NCBI RefSeq assembly: GCF_016916835.1
Contig: NZ_JAFFIX010000015.1
Span: 62,001-126,000, forward strand
Direction: 5' to 3'
Origin: Actinacidiphila bryophytorum
GTDB lineage: Bacteria; Actinomycetota; Actinomycetes; Streptomycetales; Streptomycetaceae
Length of the DNA stretch: 64,000 nt
Shown here piece after piece: positions 51,728-60,034 of the stretch. Below the pieces are notes generated by a model that saw only the letters and a program-made list of their open reading frames with translations, ran no database searches and had not been told where the DNA came from. Position 1 is the stretch's first letter, and each line of letters starts with the position of its first letter. Position numbers and translations under genes: made by a program.

Positions 51728-54674
51728 GGGCGTCAGCCTCGCGAGCCTTCGCCGCGGAGGAATCCGGGTAACCCCCTAACGTTGCCCGCCGCCGCGCCCG
51801 CCCGGTCCCGCCGCCTCCGCTCAGCGCCCTGGCCAGCTCGGTCCTGGACCGGACGCCGATCTTCCGGTAGATCCGCCCCAGGTGCGCTTCGACGGTGCGG
51901 CGGCTGAGGAACAGGGCGGCGGCGACCTCGTCGTTGGTGCGGCCCTCCGTCACCAGGTCCGCCACCCGTTCCTCGGCGGCCGTCAGCTCGGTCGGGGAGT
52001 TGCGGCGCATTCCCAGGCTGCGCAGCTCCGCCGTCGCGCGCTCCGCCCATGCCGTGGCGCCGAACCGGACGAAGGCGGCGTGGGCCTGTCCCAGCGCGGT
52101 GTGCGCCACCCGTTTCCGCTTCACCCGCCGCAGGACCTGGGCCTGGACCAGCTGCGTCCTGGCCAGTTCGAACGGCATGGGCAGCTCGGCGTGCGCGCGG
52201 ACGGCCGCCTCGATCGCCGCCTGGGCGCCGTCGGGGTCGGCCAGTGCCAGCGCGAGCAGGGCGCGGCTGCGTGCGGCCGTGCACTCCAGATACGGGTAAG
52301 GGGACCTGGCCGCGCGCTGTTCGAGCCGGACGACCAGGGCCTCGGCCCGGTCCAGCTCACCGAGCTGGAGGCACACCTCGACCTGGTCGGCGAAGAAGAA
52401 GTAGCGCGCCGGCTCCTTCATGCCCATCGCCTCGACCAGGTCGTGGGCCCGCGTCAGATACCGGTCGGCGTCGCCGGGACGGCCGCGGGACAGCTCCACG
52501 AAGCCGAGCACCGACAGGTGCAGGACGGACGCCGCCGGGTCCTCCAGTGCCTCCGCGAGGGCGAGGCCTTCCGTGGCGTCCGCCGCCGCCCGGCGCAGGT
52601 CCCCACGGTAGGCCGCGACCAGCGCCGCCGCATGGAGCGCATGGCCGGCGTAGCGCCTCTGGCCCGTCTGGCGGACGGTCTGCGCCGCCTCGGCCGCATG
52701 GCGGGCCGCGAGGTCCGTGTCACCGAGCCGGCACTCGATCTCGGCGAGGTGGAGCAGCAGACGCGGCATCGCGGACTCGTCGCCGACCTCCTGTGCACGC
52801 CGGTAGGCGGCCAGCAGGTCCGCGCGGGCGCGGGACGGGTCGGAACCCATCTGCCACAGGCCGAGCACGGCACGGGCGGACGCGCCGTCCCAGCAGAAGT
52901 CCCGGGCGGGCAGCTGACGCCGTCCGCGCTCGACCGCCGCGTGGTCGGGCGCCCGGCCGGCGGCGAAACCGAAGCAGGCCGCCGCGAGTTGCGCGCAGGC
53001 CCGTGCCTCGGCGTCGCCCTCCCCTGACAGCAGCCGCTGGGCCGCCTCGGCGGCGGCCAGCTGCAATCCGGTGTCGAAGTCCGCGAGCCAGGCGATGCGC
53101 AGGTGCACCATCCCGGTCAGCGACCGGTCGCCCGCGGCCTCCCGCAGCGCCGTGCGGAGCACCGCGACGGCGTCCTCTGGGCCGCCGTCGTGGGAGACCA
53201 CCGGTGCCAGCCGCAGCAGCGCGCGGGCCCGCCGCTGCCCTGCGGGCAAGTCCGAGACCGCCTTTTCCAGCATGTGGCGGGCGCCGGCTCCGTCACCGGC
53301 GTAGAAGCGGCACTCGGCGGCGGATACCGCGCGCTCGGCCCGGCGCGGATCGTCCGGTGGGGTGCGGCGGCTCGACAGGCTCCACAGGTCGGCGGCCCGC
53401 GCCGGCATGCCGCGGGCCTCGGCCTGTGCGGCGGCGTGGCCGACGGCGTCGGCCACCTCGGCGCACGGCCCGTCGACCGACAGGGAGAGGTGCCATGCGC
53501 GCTGGTCGAGGTCCGCGGCCGCGTCCGCCAGCCGTGCGTGCAGGGCGCGTCGCCGCTCGCCGGCCGCCGCCGCGTACACGGCGGACGCGAACAGCGGGTG
53601 GGTGAAGGCCACCCGGCCGTCGTCGACGTGGAGTACGCCTGCCTCCTCGGCCGCGTCGAGTGCCGGGAGGGCCTGGTCCGCGACGCCGAGCACCGTACGG
53701 ATCGACGCCGTGGTCGGGGAGCGCAGGGCCGCCGCGACCAGCAGGACGTCGCGCACGTCGGCGGGGAGCCGTCCGATGTGCTCCGCTGCCACGCGACGGC
53801 GGACTTCCGGCACCGGCAGGGCGCGGTCGGGCTCGCGGAAGGGGCCGCGGTCGACCGCTGCCCCGGCTGCGGGGACGCCTTCCAGCGCGCGCATGATCTC
53901 CAGCGCCAGGGAGGGGATCCCCGCGCACGCCTCGTCCAGCCGCAGCAGTTCCGGTGTGGCCAGGCAGACGCCCGTACGCGCCTGGACGAGCCGGCGCAGG
54001 TCGCCCTGGTCCATCCGGCCGAGGGTGACCTGCCGCAGACGCTCGGGGCCGACCGCCCGCTCCACCTCGGACCGCAGCGGATCGGCGGCGCGGTCACCGG
54101 TCCTGACGGCCACGAGCAGGCCGACCCTGCCACCGCACCGTCTGGCCACGTAGCTCAGCACGTCCGCCGTGGCGCCGTCCAGCCACTGGGCGTCGTCGAC
54201 GGCCAGCAGGACGGGACCGTCCGCCTCCAGGACCCGTACGACGCCCAGAACGGCCAGGCTCACCGCGTGCGGGTCGGGCGGGGCGCCGGCCGCCGGGGTG
54301 CGCAGCAGGGCCGTTCGTAAGGCGTGGCGCTGCGGTGCCGGCAGCGTGTGGAAAGCGGCGTCGGGAACGGTTTCGACCAGATCGGTGAGTCCGGCGAAGG
54401 GGAAGTGCCGCTCGGACTCGCCGAGACGGCACGACAGCACCTGGAAGCCCCGCTCGCGGGCCTCCCGGACCGTGCGGCTCCACAACGCGGTCTTGCCGAC
54501 GCCCGGTTCGCCCTGGATCAGACACGCCTCAGCGGTCGGGCCGCCCGGCTCTGCCATCCGGTCCAGGGCGGCGTCGAGCGCGGCGACCTGCTGCTCGCGG
54601 CCGACGACGACGGCCGAGGCCACGTCTCCGCCGGGGCCGACCACACCATGCCGGCCGTCGGTCACCGCGCCCAC
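51720..54674 (-). CDS. LAL-type ATP-binding LuxR-family regulator
   Basis: The 984-residue protein has an AAA ATPase at the N-terminus (Walker A GEPGVGKTALW near residue 52, Walker B LLAVDDAQWLD near 158), a long helical repeat middle of TPR/MalT type, and a C-terminal LuxR helix-turn-helix (LTAAEERVADLVTEGRTNDE near 905 and RRTVEAHLGRIYRKIGV). LAL proteins are common pathway activators in streptomycete gene clusters. It is the only complete dedicated transcription factor in the RiPP locus and so a candidate for binding the TGAGTA palindromes. The first GTG or ATG at 54674 is taken as start; Usual LAL length is 900-1000. Confidence 0.93.
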   Translation of the reverse strand: MGAVTDGRHGVVGPGGDVASAVVVGREQQVAALDAALDRMAEPGGPTAEACLIQGEPGVGKTALWSRTVREARERGFQVLSCRLGESERHFPFAGLTDLVETVPDAAFHTLPAPQRHALRTALLRTPAAGAPPDPHAVSLAVLGVVRVLEADGPVLLAVDDAQWLDGATADVLSYVARRCGGRVGLLVAVRTGDRAADPLRSEVERAVGPERLRQVTLGRMDQGDLRRLVQARTGVCLATPELLRLDEACAGIPSLALEIMRALEGVPAAGAAVDRGPFREPDRALPVPEVRRRVAAEHIGRLPADVRDVLLVAAALRSPTTASIRTVLGVADQALPALDAAEEAGVLHVDDGRVAFTHPLFASAVYAAAAGERRRALHARLADAAADLDQRAWHLSLSVDGPCAEVADAVGHAAAQAEARGMPARAADLWSLSSRRTPPDDPRRAERAVSAAECRFYAGDGAGARHMLEKAVSDLPAGQRRARALLRLAPVVSHDGGPEDAVAVLRTALREAAGDRSLTGMVHLRIAWLADFDTGLQLAAAEAAQRLLSGEGDAEARACAQLAAACFGFAAGRAPDHAAVERGRRQLPARDFCWDGASARAVLGLWQMGSDPSRARADLLAAYRRAQEVGDESAMPRLLLHLAEIECRLGDTDLAARHAAEAAQTVRQTGQRRYAGHALHAAALVAAYRGDLRRAAADATEGLALAEALEDPAASVLHLSVLGFVELSRGRPGDADRYLTRAHDLVEAMGMKEPARYFFFADQVEVCLQLGELDRAEALVVRLEQRAARSPYPYLECTAARSRALLALALADPDGAQAAIEAAVRAHAELPMPFELARTQLVQAQVLRRVKRKRVAHTALGQAHAAFVRFGATAWAERATAELRSLGMRRNSPTELTAAEERVADLVTEGRTNDEVAAALFLSRRTVEAHLGRIYRKIGVRSRTELARALSGGGGTGRARRRATLGGYPDSSAAKAREADARD

Positions 54675-54881
54675 AGCAGCTGCTCGCCTGCGGACATCGC
54701 GCCCTCCTCGGTTGCAGGAACGACGGGGCGGGGGAGTCCCGGGCCTTCCGGCCGCGGCGGACCCGCCCGCGGCCCTCGCCCTACCGATAGACCGGCGGGT
54801 TACAACGCGACGGTCCCGACCGCTGCCGGGGCATGCGCGGAGGGAGCGGTACGTCCTGGAGTCCCGCCTGCTGCGGCGGCG

Positions 54882-55664
54882 TCACCCGGCGGCGCGGGCA
54901 CCCACGATCACGCAGGTGTAGTCGAGGCGGACGCTGCCGCCCTCCGCGTCCAGGAGGCCCGCCACCTCGCGCAGCAGCAGCCGCAGCGTCGGTTCTGGAA
55001 GGGCCAGGAGCCGGCTGTCGGTGGCCAGCAGCCGGCAGAACTGGCGGGAGGTGAGCCGGGCCTCCCAGGGCGCCCTGGTCATGGTCACCTTCCGGAGCCC
55101 GCGGCCGCGCAGTTCCTCGGCGTACTCGTCGACATCGGCCTCGGACAGCGACGCCCTGCCGCCCTCGCCTGTCGGCAGGCCGTCCGGCAGCACGGCGGCG
55201 TAGACGCGCTGGAGGGCCGCCCCCGTCGCCGGTGCGAGGGTGCTGAAGTTCCAGGCGAGCAGGAGCCGGCCATCGGGGCGCAGGCACCGTACGGCCTTGT
55301 CCGTCCGCTCTCCCGGACGCAGCCAGTGCCACGCCTGGCCGCACGCGACCAGGTCGAACCGCCTGCCTGCGGGCTCCCACGCCTCGAACGGCCCGACCTC
55401 GACGGTGAGTCCCTTGTCCGCGGCGACGGCCGCCATGCGCGGGTCCGGCTCCACGCCGGTGACCTCGTGGCCGAGCGAGGCGAGCACGGAGCCGAGTTTG
55501 CCGGTCCCGCAGCCGATGTCGAGCGCCGTACCCGGCCGGTGCTCCCCGCCCAGGGCGGTCAGTGCCCCGGTGACAGCCTGCGCCGGGTAGCCGGGGCGCA
55601 GCCGGTCGTAGTCGTCCGCGCGGGCGCCGAAGCTGACCGGTGCCTTCACCGTCTGGTCTGTCAT
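54882..55664 (-). CDS. SAM-dependent class I methyltransferase
   Basis: The 260-residue protein starts with the SFGARADDYDRLRPGYP segment typical of one streptomycete methyltransferase group, with SAM motif ALDIGCGTGKLGSVLA near residue 46, VTGVEPDPRM near 69 and FDLVACGQAWHWL near 104. Its ATG overlaps the HTTM gene stop (ATGA). It closes the radical-SAM peptide operon and may N- or O-methylate the peptide or be a housekeeping passenger. Confidence 0.85.
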   Translation of the reverse strand: MTDQTVKAPVSFGARADDYDRLRPGYPAQAVTGALTALGGEHRPGTALDIGCGTGKLGSVLASLGHEVTGVEPDPRMAAVAADKGLTVEVGPFEAWEPAGRRFDLVACGQAWHWLRPGERTDKAVRCLRPDGRLLLAWNFSTLAPATGAALQRVYAAVLPDGLPTGEGGRASLSEADVDEYAEELRGRGLRKVTMTRAPWEARLTSRQFCRLLATDSRLLALPEPTLRLLLREVAGLLDAEGGSVRLDYTCVIVGARAAG

Positions 55665-56605
55665 GTCAGGCCTCTCATCAAGGTGGCGAGGTCGTGCTCG
55701 GGGAGGAAGAGCACGTAGGTTCCCAGCGAGGCGAGGCTGAAAGGCACCAGGCGCTTGGGCAGCATGGCGGTGAAGGCACCGTGCATGAGCACTCCGAGCA
55801 GCGCACCGACCCACCAGGTGGGGTGGACGACCAGCAGGACGGGCAGGGCCGCTTCCACGCCGACGGTCACGAGCGAGGGGATGCGCCAGCGGCGTGCGAC
55901 GAGCGACGGCTCGGCGGTGGCCAGGCGGCGGGTGAACCAGTCGGGGAAGAAGTACTCGCGCCGCCTGTCCGGCAGTTCCGCGCGCAGGGAGGCCAGCTGC
56001 GCGAAGACCTTCTGCAGCGTGTCCCCGCTGGTGAACTGCCGTGACCTGGCCTTGTACAGGGCGCTGCTCCAGTACACCTGGAACATCAGCACGACCGCCG
56101 CGGCCTGCGGCCACGACACGCCGCCGCCTGGCGCAGGGGACGGGGCGACGAACGCCGACAGCGACGGGGCGTCCAGCAGCGACTGCAGGCTGTACCAGGT
56201 GCCGGTGCCCGTCGCGAAGACGAACGGCACCGACATCATCCCGAGGAACAACGTGTTGAACTTGCGGTCGAAGGTGAACTCGAACACGCACCACGCGGCG
56301 ACGACTGCGGCGGCCAGCGGGGTCAGGACGCCGGTGAACACGGCCAGCACGGCCACCGCGCGGGCGGCGTAGAAGACCCTGAACGCCGTCGGGCTGAGCA
56401 GCACCTTGACGGCCATCTCGTCGCGCTCGTAGCGCCAGCGCACCAGGGACTTCGGGGACAGGTCGAAGTAGCGCGCCATGCCGTAGACGTGGTCGGCGAC
56501 GGTCTTCCACAGCAGGGCGGAGCCCAGGACCAGGCGGAAGAGGCACATCGACAGTCCGGCCGCGCTCCCGTGGACGGGGAAGGCGGCCGGCAGCGGGTCA
56601 TGCAC
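55661..56605 (-). CDS. HTTM-domain membrane protein (vitamin K-dependent carboxylase-like)
   Basis: The 314-residue protein has several hydrophobic helices and the features of HTTM proteins, the bacterial relatives of vitamin K-dependent gamma-carboxylase: CLFRLVLGSALLWKTVADHV near residue 22, FDLSPKSLVRW, AWCVFEFTFDRKFNTLFLG near 115 and LMFQVYWSSALYKARSRQF near 180. Bacterial HTTM proteins are mostly uncharacterised. GTG 56605 with GGAGGAG upstream overlaps the previous stop by eight bases. In a radical-SAM peptide operon it could modify or transfer the peptide at the membrane. Confidence 0.78.
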   Translation of the reverse strand: MHDPLPAAFPVHGSAAGLSMCLFRLVLGSALLWKTVADHVYGMARYFDLSPKSLVRWRYERDEMAVKVLLSPTAFRVFYAARAVAVLAVFTGVLTPLAAAVVAAWCVFEFTFDRKFNTLFLGMMSVPFVFATGTGTWYSLQSLLDAPSLSAFVAPSPAPGGGVSWPQAAAVVLMFQVYWSSALYKARSRQFTSGDTLQKVFAQLASLRAELPDRRREYFFPDWFTRRLATAEPSLVARRWRIPSLVTVGVEAALPVLLVVHPTWWVGALLGVLMHGAFTAMLPKRLVPFSLASLGTYVLFLPEHDLATLMRGLT

Positions 56606-56942
56606 GGACGACTCCTCCGTTCCGCACGGCGATCCTGATGGACTCGAAGGGCACCAGGACGACGCCGTCACCGGCCACGCTCATGCCGTGCTCCTCGGCG
56701 AGGTAGAGCACCAGCGACTGCAGCGAGGCCGCGGAACGGAAGACGTCCTGGCGCAGTTCGTAGTCCCACGGGCAGACCGGCCGCCCGTCGTGGGCGGTGT
56801 CGGACAGCGTCGCGCGGTAGGCGCCGATGTGGGAGAACATCGCCCAGGACCCGAACGAGCCCACCGGGGTGAAGAAGCCGCGCCACACCAGCCAGGCCAG
56901 GGCCGCGCAGCCGAGCGTCAGAGCGGCGATCGCGTTGACCAC
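56598..56942 (-). CDS. Small membrane-anchored protein of unknown function
   Basis: The 114-residue protein has one N-terminal hydrophobic helix (NAIAALTLGCAALAWLVW) and a soluble part with SWAMFSHIGAYRATLSD and a Cys in RPVCPWDYEL. HTTM proteins are often preceded by such a small partner; a two-subunit membrane complex is plausible. GTG 56942 follows GGAGGAA. I do not recognise the family. Confidence 0.7.
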   Translation of the reverse strand: MVNAIAALTLGCAALAWLVWRGFFTPVGSFGSWAMFSHIGAYRATLSDTAHDGRPVCPWDYELRQDVFRSAASLQSLVLYLAEEHGMSVAGDGVVLVPFESIRIAVRNGGVVRA

Positions 56943-56969
56943 GACACTTCCTCCGTGTTGCCGGACCGG

Positions 56970-57557
56970 TTACAGGACCATGGACGGCGACGGCCAGCGG
57001 TCCAGCAGGTAGGGCGCCCACCAGTCCAGGCCGCCGAAGGTGAGCAGGAGCCGCTCGGCGCGCAGCGCGGCCAGCACCTCGGGTTCGACGCCGTCGGTGC
57101 GCTGCTCCTCCAGGAGCGGGACGGCCTCGGCGTACTCGGGCCGGACCAGCTCGAAGCGCTGCAGCGTCCCGTCCCGCCGGTCGCGGATCTGCACGAACCC
57201 CGGACCGCGGCGCCACATGCAGCGGCCCAGGTAGAAGCGGGCACGCCACTGGGCGATGCGCTCGTCGGCCCCGCTGCCGTCGAGGGAGACGGGAGGCTGC
57301 AGATGGCTCAGGTCGCGTGCCGTCAGAGCCGGATCGGCCTGCTCCCCGGTGCGCAGGTGCCAGCGCACGATCAGGCCCCGCGCGGAGGCGACCCGGACGA
57401 AGTCGAGCGCGCGCAGGTCGCGCGGGCCCGGGTCGTCCAGCCGGACCGGCTCGTCGAGGGAGGTGAAGCGTACGCCCCCGCGGTACAGCTCGTGCACGTG
57501 CTCGCCGACGACCGGGGTGCTCCCGGTCGCGGACGGCACCGTCAGATCTCCACGCAT
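56970..57557 (-). CDS. DUF5825 protein, partner of radical-SAM RiPP methyltransferase
   Basis: The 195-residue protein matches DUF5825: GVRFTSLDEPVRLDDPGPRD near residue 29, LIVRWHLRTGEQ near 62, and WRARFYLGRCMWRRGPGFVQ near 105. This family occurs next to RiPP-maturation radical SAM C-methyltransferases in actinobacteria and may contact the peptide; no catalytic motif is visible. Its ATG overlaps the radical SAM gene's end by 16 bases. Confidence 0.75.
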   Translation of the reverse strand: MRGDLTVPSATGSTPVVGEHVHELYRGGVRFTSLDEPVRLDDPGPRDLRALDFVRVASARGLIVRWHLRTGEQADPALTARDLSHLQPPVSLDGSGADERIAQWRARFYLGRCMWRRGPGFVQIRDRRDGTLQRFELVRPEYAEAVPLLEEQRTDGVEPEVLAALRAERLLLTFGGLDWWAPYLLDRWPSPSMVL

Positions 57558-59488
57558 GTGGGCTCCCCGGCCAGTTCGAGGGCCAGTTCCGGCCCGCCCT
57601 GGTCATCGCTCTCCCGCCGGATGCGGCACATCAGCTGGTTCTCGTCCTCGGTGGCGACCTGGACGGCGCGGTCGGCCTCCACGAAGATCAGTCCTGCGCG
57701 GCGCCAGTCGGCCAGCAGCGTCTCGACCCGCCCGGTGTCCCAGTCCCCGCCGCCCGCGACCGCGCGGCGCTCCAGCTGCTCAAGGGACCTGGGGTTGTGC
57801 AGGGCGCGGAAGAGCTCGACCTCGACGGGGTCCGCCAGCGTCATGGAACGCCAGGCGAAGCCCGGGCGGGAGTTGCTCAGCTCGATCCGGTCGCCGAGGT
57901 CGGTGTAGGACAGCCGGCTGCGGACGTGGTTGCCGCCCCACTCGCGAAGGGCCTGCTCCAGCTGGTTGGCGAGCTTGCCGTCGATGCCCCGGTCGGGGGT
58001 CTCGAACAGGTAGGCCAGGTCGGCCAGTTCCGCATCGGGCAGGTCGTAGATGAGGCTGTACTGCCGGTGCGGGCGGCGTTCCGCGAAGCCGAGTTCCGGG
58101 CGGTCGAAGTAGGGGCTGAAACGCTCCAGCGCGATCCTGCTCGCGCCGCTGCACGGATGCAGGTGGTGCAGGGCCGGGAACTGCTCGATGACCTGCAGGT
58201 AGTCGTCAGGGGTCTCGCCCGGGAAGCCGTACAGGTAGTTCCAGGCCACGGTCAGGCCGCAGCTCTCCGCGTCCCTGAGGAAGCGCACGTTGTGCGTGCC
58301 GCTCACACCCTTGTCCATGATCTTCAGGACGCGGCTGCTGAGGTTCTCGATGCCGGGCTGGACGCTGACCACCCCGGCCGCGCGCATCCGTTCGATCTGC
58401 GACAGGTTCATGTTCGACTTGACCTCGTACTGGATGCGCAGGTCGAACGGGGCGTCGGCCAGCTTGTCCAGGACGGAGTCCAGGTACGACATCTCCAGGA
58501 TGTTGTCCACGGCGTAGAAGTCCAGCACGCGGTGGCGCCGGGCCAGGCTGAGGATCTCCTCCAGGTAGATGTGCGGGCTCTTGCTGCGGAAGGTCATCGC
58601 GGACCCGTTGAGTCCGCAGAAGGTGCAGTGGTGCTTCTCGCCCCACCAGCAGCCGCGCGCTCCCTCGACCACCAGCACCGGCTCGTACCAGGACTGCACG
58701 CGCGAGCGCCGGATCCGGTCGAAGTAGGCGTCGTAGTCGGGCGCGGGGATCTCGGCCGGCGCCAGCAGCTGCTTGGTCGCCGGATTGCTCACGCTCCTCT
58801 CGCCGTCGCGCCAGCACAGGCCGGAGATGCGGGACACCTCCGGGCTGCTCCCGGCCGCGTCGGGGCTGCCCGCGGTGTGGAGGGCGTCGACGAGCTGGGT
58901 GAAGGACCGCTCCGCCTCGCCGCGCACGACGTAGTCGAGGAAGGGGAAGTTGCGGTGCAGAGCCTCCCCTTGCGGGCCGTCGCAGTTGGCGCCGCCCATC
59001 ACCGTCGCCGTGCCGGGGGACAGCTGCTTGATCCGGCGCAGCAGCGCGAGCGAGGCCACGTTCTGCTGGAAGGTCGAGGTGGCTCCCACGAGGTCGGGAC
59101 CGTCCGCGATGAGCCGGCGTGCCGTCGTGTCGATGAATTCGGGAACCAGTTCGTGCAGGCGCCGGCAGGTCTCCATCTGCTCCGGCGTCAGGTCGTCAGC
59201 CATCCTGCGGTCGAACTCCTCGACGCGCCACGAGGGATCGTCGTAGAGCGCGGAGGAGAAAACCCAGTCGCCGCACCCCATGAAGTAGCTGCCCAGCGAG
59301 AAGAAGCTGAAGTCGGCCGCACCGAGACCGCCCTGCTGGTCCATCCAGTCCGCGAAGTCGATGTTCGCGTAGACGGACGTCGTCTCGATGTCGGGGAAGT
59401 TGTCGGCGATCCGCCGGGAGAGTATTCCGAGCGCGAGGGAAGGGGTCGCCATGCTTGCCCATGGCATGCACACCAGTGTGATCTTCAT
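57542..59488 (-). CDS. B12-binding radical SAM RiPP-maturation C-methyltransferase
   Basis: The 648-residue protein starts KITLVCMPWASMATPSLALG, the typical N-terminus of the RiPP maturation radical SAM protein 1 family, with a Rossmann-like cobalamin-binding domain to about residue 200. The radical SAM cluster motif has the family's unusual CX7CX2C spacing (GCWWGEKHHCTFCG near 293). A C-terminal domain of about 200 residues follows. Such enzymes transfer methyl groups from methylcobalamin to unactivated carbon atoms of a peptide, often Val, Thr or Ile. ATG 59488 has GGAGG. The peptide encoded 148 bp upstream is the probable substrate; a strong hairpin separates the two genes. Confidence 0.9.
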   Translation of the reverse strand: MKITLVCMPWASMATPSLALGILSRRIADNFPDIETTSVYANIDFADWMDQQGGLGAADFSFFSLGSYFMGCGDWVFSSALYDDPSWRVEEFDRRMADDLTPEQMETCRRLHELVPEFIDTTARRLIADGPDLVGATSTFQQNVASLALLRRIKQLSPGTATVMGGANCDGPQGEALHRNFPFLDYVVRGEAERSFTQLVDALHTAGSPDAAGSSPEVSRISGLCWRDGERSVSNPATKQLLAPAEIPAPDYDAYFDRIRRSRVQSWYEPVLVVEGARGCWWGEKHHCTFCGLNGSAMTFRSKSPHIYLEEILSLARRHRVLDFYAVDNILEMSYLDSVLDKLADAPFDLRIQYEVKSNMNLSQIERMRAAGVVSVQPGIENLSSRVLKIMDKGVSGTHNVRFLRDAESCGLTVAWNYLYGFPGETPDDYLQVIEQFPALHHLHPCSGASRIALERFSPYFDRPELGFAERRPHRQYSLIYDLPDAELADLAYLFETPDRGIDGKLANQLEQALREWGGNHVRSRLSYTDLGDRIELSNSRPGFAWRSMTLADPVEVELFRALHNPRSLEQLERRAVAGGGDWDTGRVETLLADWRRAGLIFVEADRAVQVATEDENQLMCRIRRESDDQGGPELALELAGEPTCVEI

Positions 59489-59566
59489 GTGTCCTCCGGC
59501 GTGAGCCAGCCAATTCCGCCCACGCCTGTCGTGCCGGGCGCGCGGACAGGCGGAGATGTCGGCGCG

Positions 59567-59602
59567 CTTCCGGTGCGGCCGGAGGTCCGGCCGCACCGGA
59601 AG
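59567..59602. terminator. Hairpin between precursor-like peptide gene and radical SAM gene
   Basis: A perfect 16-bp stem (CTTCCGGTGCGGCCGG / complement) with a four-base AGGT loop lies 33 bp after the peptide gene. It can act as a partial terminator giving more peptide than enzyme mRNA. Confidence 0.7.
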
Positions 59603-59635
59603 GGTTCAGAACCCGAAGGTTCACGGCGGACGTCG

Positions 59636-59722
59636 TCAGAACGAGACGGTCACGCCGACGGTGATGAGTGCCTCGTCCTGCTCGGTGCTCTGCGGGTCGC
59701 TGTTCACGACAACCTTCTCCAT
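59636..59722 (-). CDS. 28-residue candidate precursor peptide of the radical SAM enzyme
   Basis: A small gene with ATG 59722 and AAGGGAGGGG directly upstream. The peptide has an acidic leader-like part (MEKVVVNSDPQSTEQDEA) and a short hydrophobic end, LITVGVTVSF, with alternating beta-branched residues Ile20, Thr21, Val22, Val24, Thr25 and Val26. These are the side chains that B12-radical SAM enzymes of this family methylate. It has no cysteine, so no thioether is possible. Position at the head of the radical-SAM unit, followed by an attenuator-like hairpin, is typical for RiPP precursors. Confidence 0.75.
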   Translation of the reverse strand: MEKVVVNSDPQSTEQDEALITVGVTVSF

Positions 59723-60034
59723 GCTGCCCCTCCCTTCCGTTGTCCGAATTGACCGGCATGCGCGACATTCCTGCTCTCGCGCACCTCGGCGGGAGCCGAG
59801 AGGTGGCATCAGGCTGGCCCCCGTGCCGCTGCCGCGGAATCCGTGAAAACACCTAATGCCGATCTTGCCGACGGTGAATTGCTTTTCGTGCCAGACGAGT
59901 TGAGTACCGGTTACTTATTGCCGACCTGCAAAGCCGGGTGTGAGGGTCGCACCGTCGTTCCGTCGTCGAGGCGTTGCTGCTCAGGGGCCGTCGGGGAGGA
60001 TTCCCGGTGCCCCGGCCGGCGCTGTGGTCGTGAG
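59723..60034. promoter_or_regulatory. Divergent promoter region of the radical SAM unit and lanL2
   Basis: This 312-bp gap has a markedly AT-richer part (about 59850-59935). It contains the TGAGTA-type site TGAGTACCGGTTACTTA at 59901-59917, five of six arm pairs matching. The plus-strand frame is open from 59843, but the regulatory site and the lack of a ribosome site argue that this part is not coding. Confidence 0.55.
59901..59917. promoter_or_regulatory. TGAGTA-type palindrome upstream of lanL2
   Basis: TGAGTACCGGTTACTTA, fifth copy of the shared motif, lies 118 bp upstream of the chosen lanL2 start and 179 bp upstream of the divergent peptide gene, so it could serve both. Confidence 0.5.

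Noticed and set aside
59843..60034. N-terminal extension of LanL2, or an extra precursor peptide (MKTPNADLADGELL..., with CKAGCEG)
   Set aside because: The stretch includes the TGAGTA-type site, has no ribosome site and no stop before lanL2; LanL1 length matches the start at 60035. A Cys-containing peptide here is intriguing but unsupported.
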